Assembly: GCF_000269985.1 (NCBI RefSeq)
Contig: NC_016109.1
Span: 4,960,001-5,024,000, forward strand
Length of the DNA: 64,000 nucleotides
Direction of reading: 5' to 3'
From: Kitasatospora setae KM-6054
Lineage (GTDB): Bacteria; Actinomycetota; Actinomycetes; Streptomycetales; Streptomycetaceae
In this document: positions 16,771 to 24,435 of the stretch, piece by piece
How the letters are laid out: each line of letters begins with the position of its first letter
How positions within the stretch are numbered: the first letter of the stretch is position 1
Made by a program: the position numbers and the translations under genes
The notes under the pieces: generated by a model
Databases searched by the model: none
What the model was told of the DNA's origin: nothing
The model's input: the letters and a program-made list of their open reading frames with translations, nothing else

Positions 16771-17705
16771 CCGGTGCTCCCGGTGCTCCCGGGGGCGCGG
16801 GTGAGGGCGCGGACGGCGGCGAAGGGACGGCCCCGGTGGGCCGCGAGGGCGGTGCGGGCGTCGGCGGGCGGCCGGCCGGTGGCGAGGGCGACCAGGGCGG
16901 TGGCGGTCTCGCCCGCGCAGGCGTCCAGGCAGTCGGCGGCCTCGGCCGCGCTGACCTGGCAGGAGGTGACCAGGGTGCGGACGGCGCGGTCGCGGAGCTT
17001 CCCGTTCCGGGCGGAGGCGGCCACCATCAGGTTCGACCAGGTCCGCCCGGTGCGGACCATCAGCGCGGTGGAGAAGGCGTTCAGGGCGAGTTTCTGCGCG
17101 GTGCCGGCCTTCATCCGGGTGGAGCCGGTGACCACCTCGGGCCCGGTGTCGAGGACGACCAGCAGGTCGGCGTGGGCGGCGCCCGGGGTGTCGGGGTCGC
17201 CGGTGAGCAGGGCGGTGGTGGCGCCGGTGGCGCGGCCGGCGGCGAGGGCGGCCAGCACGTAGCGGGTGCGGCCGCTGGCGGTGACGCCGATGACCAGGTC
17301 GGCGGGGCCCGGGCGGTCCGGGTCGGCCGGGTCGGGGGCGTCGTCCTCGGCGTGCTCGGCGGCCCGGTCGGCGGCCCGCGGGCCGCCGGCCAGGTGGGCG
17401 ACCAGGGTCTCGGGGCCGACGCCGTAGGTGGGGCCGAGTTCCAGCGCGTCGCCGAGGGCGATCCGGCCGCCGGCCCCCGCGCCGTAGTAGTGCACCCGGC
17501 CGCCGCGGTCCAGGGCGGCGACCGCGCTGTCGACCAGGGCGGTGAGCGCGGGCAGGGCGGCGCGGACGGCGGGGGCCACGGTGGCGTCCTGGGCGTTGAT
17601 CAGCTCCAGCAGGGCCCGGGTGCCGAGGGTGTCGAGGCCGGTGCTGAGCGGGTGGCGGCGCTCGGTCGGGGGCAGCCGGTCGAGGGTGTCAGACGGCGTA
17701 GGCAT
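16767..17705 (-). CDS. murQ: N-acetylmuramic acid 6-phosphate etherase
   Basis: A 312-aa SIS-fold lyase that cleaves the lactyl ether of MurNAc-6-phosphate to GlcNAc-6-phosphate and D-lactate, a step of peptidoglycan recycling or scavenging. Signatures: RVHYYGAGAGGRIALGDALELGPTYG, VIGVTASGRTRYVLAALA, and VTGSTRMKAGTAQKLALNAFSTALMVRTGRTWSNLMV. ATG 17705 overlaps the upstream gene by 17 nt; tctgacaccc opens the protein (MPTPSDTLDRLPPTERR), and the family alignment needs nearly all of it. Central gene of a five-gene minus-strand operon. Confidence 0.93.
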   Translation of the reverse strand: MPTPSDTLDRLPPTERRHPLSTGLDTLGTRALLELINAQDATVAPAVRAALPALTALVDSAVAALDRGGRVHYYGAGAGGRIALGDALELGPTYGVGPETLVAHLAGGPRAADRAAEHAEDDAPDPADPDRPGPADLVIGVTASGRTRYVLAALAAGRATGATTALLTGDPDTPGAAHADLLVVLDTGPEVVTGSTRMKAGTAQKLALNAFSTALMVRTGRTWSNLMVAASARNGKLRDRAVRTLVTSCQVSAAEAADCLDACAGETATALVALATGRPPADARTALAAHRGRPFAAVRALTRAPGSTGSTG

Positions 17706-18921
17706 CGAGGCTCCACAGCGAGTAGGCGTAGGCGGTGCCCCGGGCGGTGAGTTCGAGCCGCAGGTAGCGGCCGGTGCCGTGCAGGCCGGTCAGGTACTCG
17801 ACGCCGCCGGTGCCGCCGGTGACGGTGCGGACGGTCGTCCAGGCGGTGCCGTCGGTGGAGAGCCGGACCCGGTAGGCGCTGCCGTAGCCGGTGTTCCACA
17901 CCAGCCGGACGCCCTCCACGGCGCGGACCGAGCCGAGGTCGACGGTGATCTCCTGCGGGTCGGCGTAGCTGCTGGCCCACCGGGTGTACGGGTTGCCGTC
18001 GACGGCGTTCGGGCCGGTCAGGGTGGAGTCGTAGCTGCTGGAGACGGTGACCGGCCGGCCGGCGGCGAGGTCCTGGGCGGTGGCCTCGGGACCGGCCGAC
18101 CAGTCCAGGAAGGCCCGGGTGGCGGGGAGCCAGCCCTGGGCGCCGGCGCCGTCCTGGCAGGCGGTGTCGCAGACCGCGGGGTTGGAGCCGCCCCAGATCA
18201 CGGCGCCGGGCAGGCCCAGGTCGCGCAGTGTGGCGAGCTGAAAGGCGAACTGGGCGGCGGGCACCCAGGTGAGCGAGAGCGCGCCGGTGCCGTCGTGGTA
18301 CTGCGGCCAGACGTACGGCAGGACGGGGACCGCCGGGTCGATCTGCGCGGCGGCGGCCAGGTTGCCCCGCAGGGTGGACAGCCAGCCGTCGTAGCCGGTG
18401 GCGTAGGTGTACGCGGACGGGAAGAACGCGGTGTTCCGGTCCTGGGCGATCAGCTGCCGGTACAGGCCCTGGTGGGCGGTGGCGGTGTTGCCCAGCAGGC
18501 CGTACCAGCCGATGGTCTGGGTCGGGGCGACCTGCCGGGCCCAGCCCTGGAGGGTGGCGAGCCGGTTCAGGTGGTCGGCGGCGATGGCGGCGGTGCCGGT
18601 GAGGTAGAGGCTCTCGCAGTCGAGGACCAGCGGGGCGTCCGGGTGGGTGTCGTACTGGGCGACCAGGGCCTTCCAGTCCGCTTCGGCGGGCAGCGCGCCG
18701 CCGGCCACCAGCGGGGTGCAGACCCGGTTGGGCACCAGGTTGGCGGGCACCGCGCCGTGGCCGACGGCGGCGGTGGCGTACGCGGTGTCGTCGTACAGCG
18801 TGAAACCGGCCGGGGCGGCGTGCGCCGGGGCCGGGGCGAGCGGCAGCAGGGCGGCGGCGACGGCCAGCAGCAGGGTCAGGACGCGGCGCGGCGCGGGGGC
18901 CGGGCGGGGGGTGGCGGGCAT
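17689..18921 (-). CDS. Secreted TIM-barrel (hyaluronidase-like) protein with F5/8 type C domain
   Basis: A 410-aa exported protein with a Sec signal peptide (RRVLTLLLAVAAALLPLAPAPAHA, cleavage near residue 36). Residues about 40-275 read as a glycosidase barrel. LVLDCESLY gives a D-x-E like the catalytic pair of GH56 hyaluronidases, and PVLPYVWPQYHDG and LGLPGAVIWGGSN resemble the late GH56 strands. Residues about 280-410 are a discoidin/F5-8C carbohydrate-binding module (GPNAVDGNPYTRWASSYADPQEITVDLGS). The GH56 link is my inference by motif; no activity is shown. ATG 18921 follows aaggag. It sits directly upstream of murQ. Confidence 0.7.
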   Translation of the reverse strand: MPATPRPAPAPRRVLTLLLAVAAALLPLAPAPAHAAPAGFTLYDDTAYATAAVGHGAVPANLVPNRVCTPLVAGGALPAEADWKALVAQYDTHPDAPLVLDCESLYLTGTAAIAADHLNRLATLQGWARQVAPTQTIGWYGLLGNTATAHQGLYRQLIAQDRNTAFFPSAYTYATGYDGWLSTLRGNLAAAAQIDPAVPVLPYVWPQYHDGTGALSLTWVPAAQFAFQLATLRDLGLPGAVIWGGSNPAVCDTACQDGAGAQGWLPATRAFLDWSAGPEATAQDLAAGRPVTVSSSYDSTLTGPNAVDGNPYTRWASSYADPQEITVDLGSVRAVEGVRLVWNTGYGSAYRVRLSTDGTAWTTVRTVTGGTGGVEYLTGLHGTGRYLRLELTARGTAYAYSLWSLDAYAV

Positions 18922-18965
18922 CGGCGGGCTCCTTGCGGGCGGGGTGCCGGTGACGGCGGACGGGG

Positions 18966-19841
18966 TCAGCGGGGGCGGCGCAGGCTGTGGCGGCGGATGG
19001 CGTCGTGGGCGCGTTCCAGGCCGTCCAGGATCCGGGCGTGGTCGTGCTGGGCGAGCGTGACGTACAGGGCGTCCACCACGGTGAGCTGGGCGGTGCGGGA
19101 GGCGGTGCCGCCGCTGCGGAACTCGGTCTCCCGGGCGGCGGTGCGCAGCACCAGGTCGGCGGGCGCGGCGGCGGGGGAGCGGGGGTTGCTGGTGACGACG
19201 GCGGTGGCGGCCCCGGCCAGCCGGGCCTCCTCCAGCACCTCGACCACCTCGCGGGCCCGGCCGGAGTGGCTGATGCCGAGGGCGAGGTCGTCCGGGCCGA
19301 GCAGCGCGGCGGTCATCAGGGCGGCGTGCACGTCACTGGCGAACACCGCGGGGTAGCCCAGGCGTTGCAGCTTCTGGGTGGCGTCGAGGGCGGCCAGGGC
19401 GCTGGAGCCGACGCCGACCGCCAGGATCCGGCGGGCCCGCCGGACCCGGTCGCCGAGGGCGGCCAGCACGGCCGGGTCGAGGGCGGCGGCGGTCTCCTCG
19501 GCGGCCCGGGCGTTGGCCCAGCCGACCTTGCGGACCAGCTGCTCGGGGGTGTCGTCCGGGCCGAGGTCGGTGCCCAGGCCGAGGTCGGGGCGGGTGTCGG
19601 CGCGCAGCCGTTCGGCCTCGGCGGCCAGGCCGAGCCGCAGCTGGGCGTAGCCGCGCAGTTCGAGGCTGCGGCAGAAGCGGTGCACGGTGGCCTCGGAGGT
19701 GCCGGCCGCGCGGGCGAGTTCGGTGATGGTGCGGGTCGCGGCGGCGCCGGGGTCGGCGAGCACCAGGTCGGCGATGCCGCGTTCGGCCCGGGGCAGTTGG
19801 TCGCGGCGGTCGCGGACGCGGGCGAGGAGGTCATCGGGCAC
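18966..19841 (-). CDS. MurR/RpiR-family transcriptional regulator
   Basis: A 291-aa phosphosugar-responsive regulator. N-terminal HTH_6 domain: TRTITELARAAGTSEATVHRFCRSLELRGYAQLRLGLA. C-terminal SIS domain: ARRILAVGVGSSALAALDATQKLQRLGYPAVFASDVHAALMTAALLGPDDLALGISHSGRAREVVEVLEEA, where GISHSGRA is the phosphosugar loop. The probable ligand is MurNAc-6P or GlcNAc-6P given the murQ neighbour. ATG 19841 follows aagga and overlaps the upstream gene by 11 nt. Two 14-bp repeats at 20886 and 20979 resemble RpiR operators and are its likely sites. Confidence 0.9.
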   Translation of the reverse strand: MPDDLLARVRDRRDQLPRAERGIADLVLADPGAAATRTITELARAAGTSEATVHRFCRSLELRGYAQLRLGLAAEAERLRADTRPDLGLGTDLGPDDTPEQLVRKVGWANARAAEETAAALDPAVLAALGDRVRRARRILAVGVGSSALAALDATQKLQRLGYPAVFASDVHAALMTAALLGPDDLALGISHSGRAREVVEVLEEARLAGAATAVVTSNPRSPAAAPADLVLRTAARETEFRSGGTASRTAQLTVVDALYVTLAQHDHARILDGLERAHDAIRRHSLRRPR

Positions 19842-20853
19842 GGGGCGGTCCTTCCAACGGGCGGTGCGGCGGCCTGGTCCCGGCCAGCCGGTCGGCCAGG
19901 GCGTCCCACCGGGCCGGGCCGAGGCCCTCGCCGGGGAACAGGCAGATGCTGCCCGAGCCGGCCGCCAGGGTGTGGTCGAGCAGCGCCGCGAACCCCGCGT
20001 CGCCGACCGGCGGGCCCCAGTCGGCGTCCCGGCCGAGCACGGCGGCCGCGGCGGAGGTGGTCTGCACGACGGGCACCAGCGGGACGGCGGACCCGGTGGC
20101 CCGGACGACCCGGGCCGGCCAGTCGGGTCCCCGGTGCAGGATCGCGTGGTACGCCATCGGCAGCAGCAGGTCGAGGGGGCCGGCCAGCCGGCCGGCGTCC
20201 TGGCCGACCGCGGCGCGGCGCTCGGCCTCGTCCGCGGCCGGGACCAGGAAGGCGCCGACCGGGAGGCCGGGGCGGGCGGCGCGGGCCGTCCCGGCGAGCA
20301 GCCGGGCGGCGTCGGTGACGGCGTCGGTGCGGAACTCCTCCCAGGCGGCGGCGTGGTGCGCGGCGATCCAGCGGGCGGCGGCCGCGCCGGAGCCGGGTGG
20401 GCGCAGGCCGGTCCGGGCGGTGAACTGCCGCAGCGTGTCCGGGTCGTAGGAGGCGGAGCGGGGCCGGGCGCCGGGGCGCAGCTCCAGCTCCCAGTGCAGC
20501 GGCCAGCGCAGGAAGTCCAGCAGCAGCCCGTCGACCGGGGCGGTGGCCAGCGCGGCGGCGAGCCGGTCGGCGAGGCGGGCGTTCCAGGCCGGGTCGTTGG
20601 GGCGGACGCCGGTGTACCACTCCATCGGCTGCCAGGGCCGCCCGTCCTGGTCGACGGCGGGCGGCCCGTCGGGGCCGCGGAAGCAGGCGAAGCTCCCGTA
20701 CACCCGCAGGCCGAGGCGGCGGGCCCGGTCGGCGAGGGCGGGGGTGACCGCGTCGAGCCCGGTGACGACGGTGTCGAGGCCGGCCGCGGCGGCCCGGTCC
20801 AGCAGCCGGGGCAGCGACGGCGAGCCCGGATCGAGGAGGTAGCAGGAGCGCAC
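19831..20853 (-). CDS. Putative glycoside-hydrolase-like TIM-barrel protein
   Basis: A 340-aa cytoplasmic protein without signal peptide. Features resemble the GHL10/family-10-like putative glycosidases: RVYGSFACFRGPDG, VDGLLLDFLRWPLHWEL, then LLLPMAYHAIL and GSGSICLFPGEGLGPARWDALADRLAGT near the end. LLLDFLRWP matches the conserved 'DGlhlDyiRyP' strand of that group. The catalytic residue is not proven. GTG 20853 is selected; the frame stays open to 20955 but that DNA is AT-rich promoter with the operator inside. First gene of the operon with the RpiR regulator, hyaluronidase-like protein, murQ and the sugar kinase. Confidence 0.6.
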   Translation of the reverse strand: MRSCYLLDPGSPSLPRLLDRAAAAGLDTVVTGLDAVTPALADRARRLGLRVYGSFACFRGPDGPPAVDQDGRPWQPMEWYTGVRPNDPAWNARLADRLAAALATAPVDGLLLDFLRWPLHWELELRPGARPRSASYDPDTLRQFTARTGLRPPGSGAAAARWIAAHHAAAWEEFRTDAVTDAARLLAGTARAARPGLPVGAFLVPAADEAERRAAVGQDAGRLAGPLDLLLPMAYHAILHRGPDWPARVVRATGSAVPLVPVVQTTSAAAAVLGRDADWGPPVGDAGFAALLDHTLAAGSGSICLFPGEGLGPARWDALADRLAGTRPPHRPLEGPPRAR

Positions 20854-20885
20854 GGTGACCGACCCTAGCCAGGTGGCGGAGACTC

Positions 20886-20899
20886 GTAAATAACTTTCA
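20886..20899 (-). promoter_or_regulatory. Operator copy 1 (RpiR-type), for the minus-strand operon
   Basis: On the minus strand this reads TGAAAGTTATTTAC, 33 nt upstream of GTG 20853. It is identical to the plus-strand copy at 20979-20992. The partial dyad TGAAA...TTTAC(A) resembles RpiR-family sites. Confidence 0.65.
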
Positions 20900-20978
20900 T
20901 ACCGATCGGAGAATAACCAGGTCATCGCGTAGTACTGAGCAACGCTGGGAAACACTTCTGCAATTTACCGGGTGAGAT

Positions 20979-20992
20979 TGAAAGTTATTTAC
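20979..20992 (+). promoter_or_regulatory. Operator copy 2 (RpiR-type), for the ABC transporter
   Basis: TGAAAGTTATTTAC on the plus strand, directly upstream of a TTGACA -35 box and 87 nt before ATG 21079. It is an exact 14-bp inverted copy of the site at 20886-20899. Confidence 0.65.
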
Positions 20993-21001
20993 AGGATTTC
21001 G

Positions 21002-21031
21002 TTGACACCGGCGGAACCCCGCACCCAGCAT
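21002..21031 (+). promoter_or_regulatory. Candidate promoter of the ABC transporter operon
   Basis: Consensus -35 TTGACA (21002-21007), 18-nt spacer, weak -10 CAGCAT (21026-21031). It lies 48 nt before the start codon and adjacent to the operator. Confidence 0.4.
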
Positions 21032-21078
21032 GAGGCCACCTCACCCCCCGCCCACACGGCCCGTCCGGGAGTCCCGCC

Positions 21079-22116
21079 ATGCCCACCTACCGCCAGACCG
21101 CCGCCGCCCTCGGCACCGCCGTACTCGCCGCCGCGGTGCTCACCGGCTGCGCCTCCACCGCCGGCCGGGCCGCACCGGCCGGGCCCGTCGACAAGCCGCT
21201 GCCCACCGCCGTGCCGGCCGGCCTCACGCTGCGCGTCGCCGACCAGAACGACCTGCTGAAGACCACCCTGGCCGCCGCCGGACAGGACAAGGACCTGCCG
21301 TACCGGATCAGCTGGTCCTCGTTCCAGGGCGGGCCCGCCGTCCTGGAGGCGTTCCGGGCCGGCGCCGCCGACGCCGGGTTCGTCTCCGACGCGCCGGTGG
21401 TCTTCGCCAACGCGCACGGGCAGAACGCCCAGGTGATCGGCCTGGTGCAGAACAGCCCGGACGCCGTCCACCTCTGGACCTCGCCCGGCAGCACCGCGCG
21501 GACCGTGGCCGACCTCAAGGGCCGGAAGATCGCCTACACCGAGGGCACCACCTTCCAGCCCGCCGTGCTCAACGCCCTCAAGAACGCCGGCCTGAAGCCC
21601 GGCGACGTCACCCTGGTCAAGCTCAACCCGCCGGAGATCCCCGCCGCGCTGGCCGCCGGCCAGGTCGACGCCGGAACCCTCACCGAACCGCTGGTCAGCA
21701 AGTACGCCACCGGCTACCAGGACAAGGGCGCCCACGAACTCGACGGCGACAAGGGCCTCACCAGCGGCCTGCAACTGCTCATCGCCCCCGCCAAGGCGGT
21801 CGCCGACGACGCCACCGCCGCCGCCCTCGCCGACCTCACCGCCCGCTTCACCCGCGCCGAACTGTGGATCACCCAGCACAAGGACGCCTGGGTGCAGTCC
21901 TACTACGTGGAGTCCCAGCAGCTGCCCGCCGAGGTCGGCCGCGCCGTGGTCGCCAACAACGGCACCGCCACCGTCCCCGACCAGGCCACCGCCGCCGCCC
22001 GGCTGCAGAAGATCGCCGACGTGCTGGTCGAGGCCGGGGTGATCCGCCCCTTCGACGTCTCGGGCGTCTTCGACCGCCGCTTCGACGCCGTCCAGGCCGC
22101 CGCGGCCAAGGGCTGA
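21079..22116 (+). CDS. ABC transporter substrate-binding lipoprotein, SsuA/NMT1-type
   Basis: A 345-aa lipoprotein: signal peptide with lipobox VLTGC, lipidated Cys24. The mature domain is the SsuA/TauA/NrtA fold of aliphatic sulfonate, taurine and nitrate binders: WSSFQGGPAVLEAFRAGAADAGFVSDAPVVFANAHG, then DLKGRKIAYTEGTTFQPAVLNALKNAGLKPGDVTLVKLNPPE. ATG 21079 is the only start that gives a full signal peptide. Permease and ATPase follow. By sequence the ligand is an anion of the sulfonate type. Control by the amino-sugar RpiR regulator would be unusual and hints at a sulfated or amino-sugar-derived substrate. Confidence 0.85.
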   Translation: MPTYRQTAAALGTAVLAAAVLTGCASTAGRAAPAGPVDKPLPTAVPAGLTLRVADQNDLLKTTLAAAGQDKDLPYRISWSSFQGGPAVLEAFRAGAADAGFVSDAPVVFANAHGQNAQVIGLVQNSPDAVHLWTSPGSTARTVADLKGRKIAYTEGTTFQPAVLNALKNAGLKPGDVTLVKLNPPEIPAALAAGQVDAGTLTEPLVSKYATGYQDKGAHELDGDKGLTSGLQLLIAPAKAVADDATAAALADLTARFTRAELWITQHKDAWVQSYYVESQQLPAEVGRAVVANNGTATVPDQATAAARLQKIADVLVEAGVIRPFDVSGVFDRRFDAVQAAAAKG

Positions 22117-22119
22117 CCG

Positions 22120-22953
22120 ATGACGGCCACCCGAGCCCCCGCCACCGCCCGGCGCCCCCGCGCCGGGCGCGCCGGCCGGACGCCGGGGCCCGGCGCCCGG
22201 CGGCGGATCCCGTTCGCCCGCGCGCTCGGCCCGCTGCTGCTGCTCGCGCTCTGGCAGCTCTGCTCCGCCACCGGCCTGCTGGACCCGCAGACCCTCGCCC
22301 CGCCCGGCGCGGTCGGACAGCAGGGCTGGGAGCTGCTGAGCAGCGGCCAACTCGGCCACCACCTCTGGGTGTCGCTCCAGCGCGCCGCCCTCGGGCTCGC
22401 CTTCGGCACCACCGCCGGCGTGCTGCTCGCCCTGGCGGCCGGGCTGTCCCGGCTCGGCGAGGCCCTGATCGACGGGACCGCCCAGCTGTTCCGGGCGCTG
22501 CCGATCCTCGCCCTCGTCCCGCTGGCCATCCTCTGGTTCGGCATCGGCGAGGAGGTGAAGATCATCCTGGTGGCGCTCGGCACCTTCTTCCCGGTCTACG
22601 TCAACACCCACGCCGCGCTCACCGGCCTCGACCTGCGCTGGGCCGAACTCGCCCGCACCGTCGGCCTCGGCCGCCTCGGCTTCCTGCGCCGGATCGCCCT
22701 GCCCGGCGCCGCGCCCGGCTTCTTCACCGGCCTGCGGCTGGCGGTCACCGTCTCCTGGCTGGTCCTCGTGGTCAGCGAGCAGATCAACGCCGACAGCGGC
22801 ATCGGCTACCTGATGGAACAGGCCCGCACCTTCGGCCAGACCGACGTCATCGTGGTCGGCCTGGTCGTCTACGGACTGCTCGGCCTGGCCTCCGACACCC
22901 TGGTCCGACTCCTGGAGAGGCGAGTCCTGCGATGGCGCACGACACTCGGCTGA
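22120..22953 (+). CDS. ABC transporter permease, SsuC-type
   Basis: A 277-aa inner-membrane protein with an Arg-rich N-tail and about six helices. The BPD_transp_1 EAA loop is ELARTVGLGRLGFLRRIALPGAAPGFFTGLRLAV. The opening FRALPILALVPLAILWFGIGEEVKIILVALGTFFPVYVNTH is typical of sulfonate/nitrate permeases. ATG 22120 is 3 nt after the binding-protein stop. It overlaps the ATPase gene by 22 nt. Confidence 0.9.
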   Translation: MTATRAPATARRPRAGRAGRTPGPGARRRIPFARALGPLLLLALWQLCSATGLLDPQTLAPPGAVGQQGWELLSSGQLGHHLWVSLQRAALGLAFGTTAGVLLALAAGLSRLGEALIDGTAQLFRALPILALVPLAILWFGIGEEVKIILVALGTFFPVYVNTHAALTGLDLRWAELARTVGLGRLGFLRRIALPGAAPGFFTGLRLAVTVSWLVLVVSEQINADSGIGYLMEQARTFGQTDVIVVGLVVYGLLGLASDTLVRLLERRVLRWRTTLG

Positions 22954-23726
22954 CCGGCCCGACGGCCCCCGCCGGAGGGGTGCGGCTGCGCGGCCTGCGC
23001 CGCTCCTACGGCGGGCGCACCGTCCTGGACGGCATCGAACTCGACATCCCGCAGGGCGGGTTCACCGCACTGCTCGGCCACAGCGGCTCCGGCAAGTCCA
23101 CCCTGCTGCGCGCCGTCGGCCACCTCGACGACGGCGCGGACGGGGACGGCCTGGTGGAGGTCCCCGAACCCAGCGCGGTGGTCTTCCAGGACGCCCGGCT
23201 GCTGCCCTGGGCCCGGGTCCTGGACAACGTGGTGCTTGGCCTGCCCGGCCCCCGGGACGCCGCGCTCGCCCGCGGCCGGGCGGCCCTCGCCGAAGTCGGC
23301 CTGGCCGGCCGGGAACGGGCCTGGCCCGGCACCCTCTCCGGCGGCGAGGCACAGCGCGCCGCCCTCGCCCGCGCCCTGGTCCGGGAGCCCGGACTCCTGC
23401 TGCTGGACGAGCCGTTCGGCGCCCTCGACGCGCTCACCCGGATCCGGATGCACGCCCTGCTGCGCGACCTGTGCGCCCGGCACCGCCCCGCCGTGCTGCT
23501 CGTCACCCACGACGTCGACGAGGCGCTGCTGCTCGCCGACCGGGTCCTCGTCCTCACCGACGGCCGCTTCTCCCTCGACCTCCCGCTCACCGGCCCGGCC
23601 GGCCCGGACCGCCGCGGCGCCCCCGACTTCGCCGCCCACCGCGAGCGCCTGCTGGCCGCGCTCGGCGTCCCGGACGGCGGCGGGCGGGGAGCGCCCGCGG
23701 AGCCCCCGCTTTCTGACTCCCCGTGA
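22932..23726 (+). CDS. ABC transporter ATP-binding protein, SsuB-type
   Basis: A 264-aa ATPase. Walker A GHSGSGKST (residues about 43-51), Q-loop VVFQDARLLPW, signature LSGGEAQRAALARAL, Walker B LLLLDEPFGALD, H-loop LLVTHDVDEAL. The short Q-loop and the LPWARVLDNV stretch are typical of sulfonate/nitrate systems. ATG 22932 follows ggagagg and lies inside the permease reading frame, implying coupled translation. A small hairpin CTCCCC/GGGGAG (23717-23735) overlaps the stop and may terminate the operon weakly. Confidence 0.92.
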   Translation: MAHDTRLTGPTAPAGGVRLRGLRRSYGGRTVLDGIELDIPQGGFTALLGHSGSGKSTLLRAVGHLDDGADGDGLVEVPEPSAVVFQDARLLPWARVLDNVVLGLPGPRDAALARGRAALAEVGLAGRERAWPGTLSGGEAQRAALARALVREPGLLLLDEPFGALDALTRIRMHALLRDLCARHRPAVLLVTHDVDEALLLADRVLVLTDGRFSLDLPLTGPAGPDRRGAPDFAAHRERLLAALGVPDGGGRGAPAEPPLSDSP

Positions 23727-23790
23727 CCTGGGGAGGGCTTTGCGGCTACCATCCCGGTTCAGACCACCACCCGAGCCAGGAACAGGACGC

Positions 23791-24348
23791 ATGCGAGCCG
23801 CGACCCCCGAACGCCTCCGGACCCGACCGGCTCGGGGCTGGTACGTCGGGGCCGTGCTGAGCGCGGTGGTGGCCGTCGCGATGTGCCTGCTGGGCTGGCG
23901 CCAGGCCGACCAGGCCGACCGGATCGACGCGCACCCCGTCCGGGTCGACGGGACGGTCACCCAGCTGCCCGGCGGCAGCGGCACCTACAGCCAGGTCGCC
24001 TACCAGGTCGACGGGCGCCGGCTGACCGCCGCCGACCTCTGGCTGCCCGCCGACGCCCGGGTCGGCGAGAGCGTCTGCCTGGAGCGGGCGGCCGACGACC
24101 CGTCCGCGGTGCGGGTCTGCGGGCGCACCTACCCGCAGCCGGTGGGCGTGGTGCTGGCGCAGACCAGCGTGCCCGCGGCGGTGCTGACGTGCGCGCTCTG
24201 CCTGTGGCGGATCCGCCGCGGCCGGGCCGGCGCGGAACGCGGACAGGCCGGTCTCACGGTGGCGTTCGCCGCCGAGGGGATGCCCGCGCTGACCCACGGC
24301 AAGCGCTCCCGCCGCCGCCGCAAGGGCGGCCGCCGCGCCCTGCGCTGA
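23791..24348 (+). CDS. Membrane protein of unknown function
   Basis: A 185-aa protein with one helix at about 16-36 and a second at about 118-138. Between them is a small extracytoplasmic domain (HPVRVDGTVTQLPGGSGTYSQVAYQVDGRRLTAADLWLP) with two Cys flanking its end. The tail is very basic (KRSRRRRKGGRRALR). The layout resembles DUF3592-like proteins, a guess I cannot confirm. ATG 23791 follows aggacgc; a TACCAT -10-like box is at 23746. Single gene, 87 nt upstream of menG. Confidence 0.65.
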   Translation: MRAATPERLRTRPARGWYVGAVLSAVVAVAMCLLGWRQADQADRIDAHPVRVDGTVTQLPGGSGTYSQVAYQVDGRRLTAADLWLPADARVGESVCLERAADDPSAVRVCGRTYPQPVGVVLAQTSVPAAVLTCALCLWRIRRGRAGAERGQAGLTVAFAAEGMPALTHGKRSRRRRKGGRRALR

Positions 24349-24435
24349 GCCGGGCCCGCCACCTTCCGGGCGACGCCGGGGCCGCTGGCGAGCCCTGGTG
24401 ACCGCCCGCGGCGTCGCAAGGTGAACAATGGGGGC

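Noticed and set aside
20854..20955. N-terminal extension of the TIM-barrel protein to ATG 20955
   Set aside because: That DNA is AT-rich and contains the operator; translation gives residues unlike the family.
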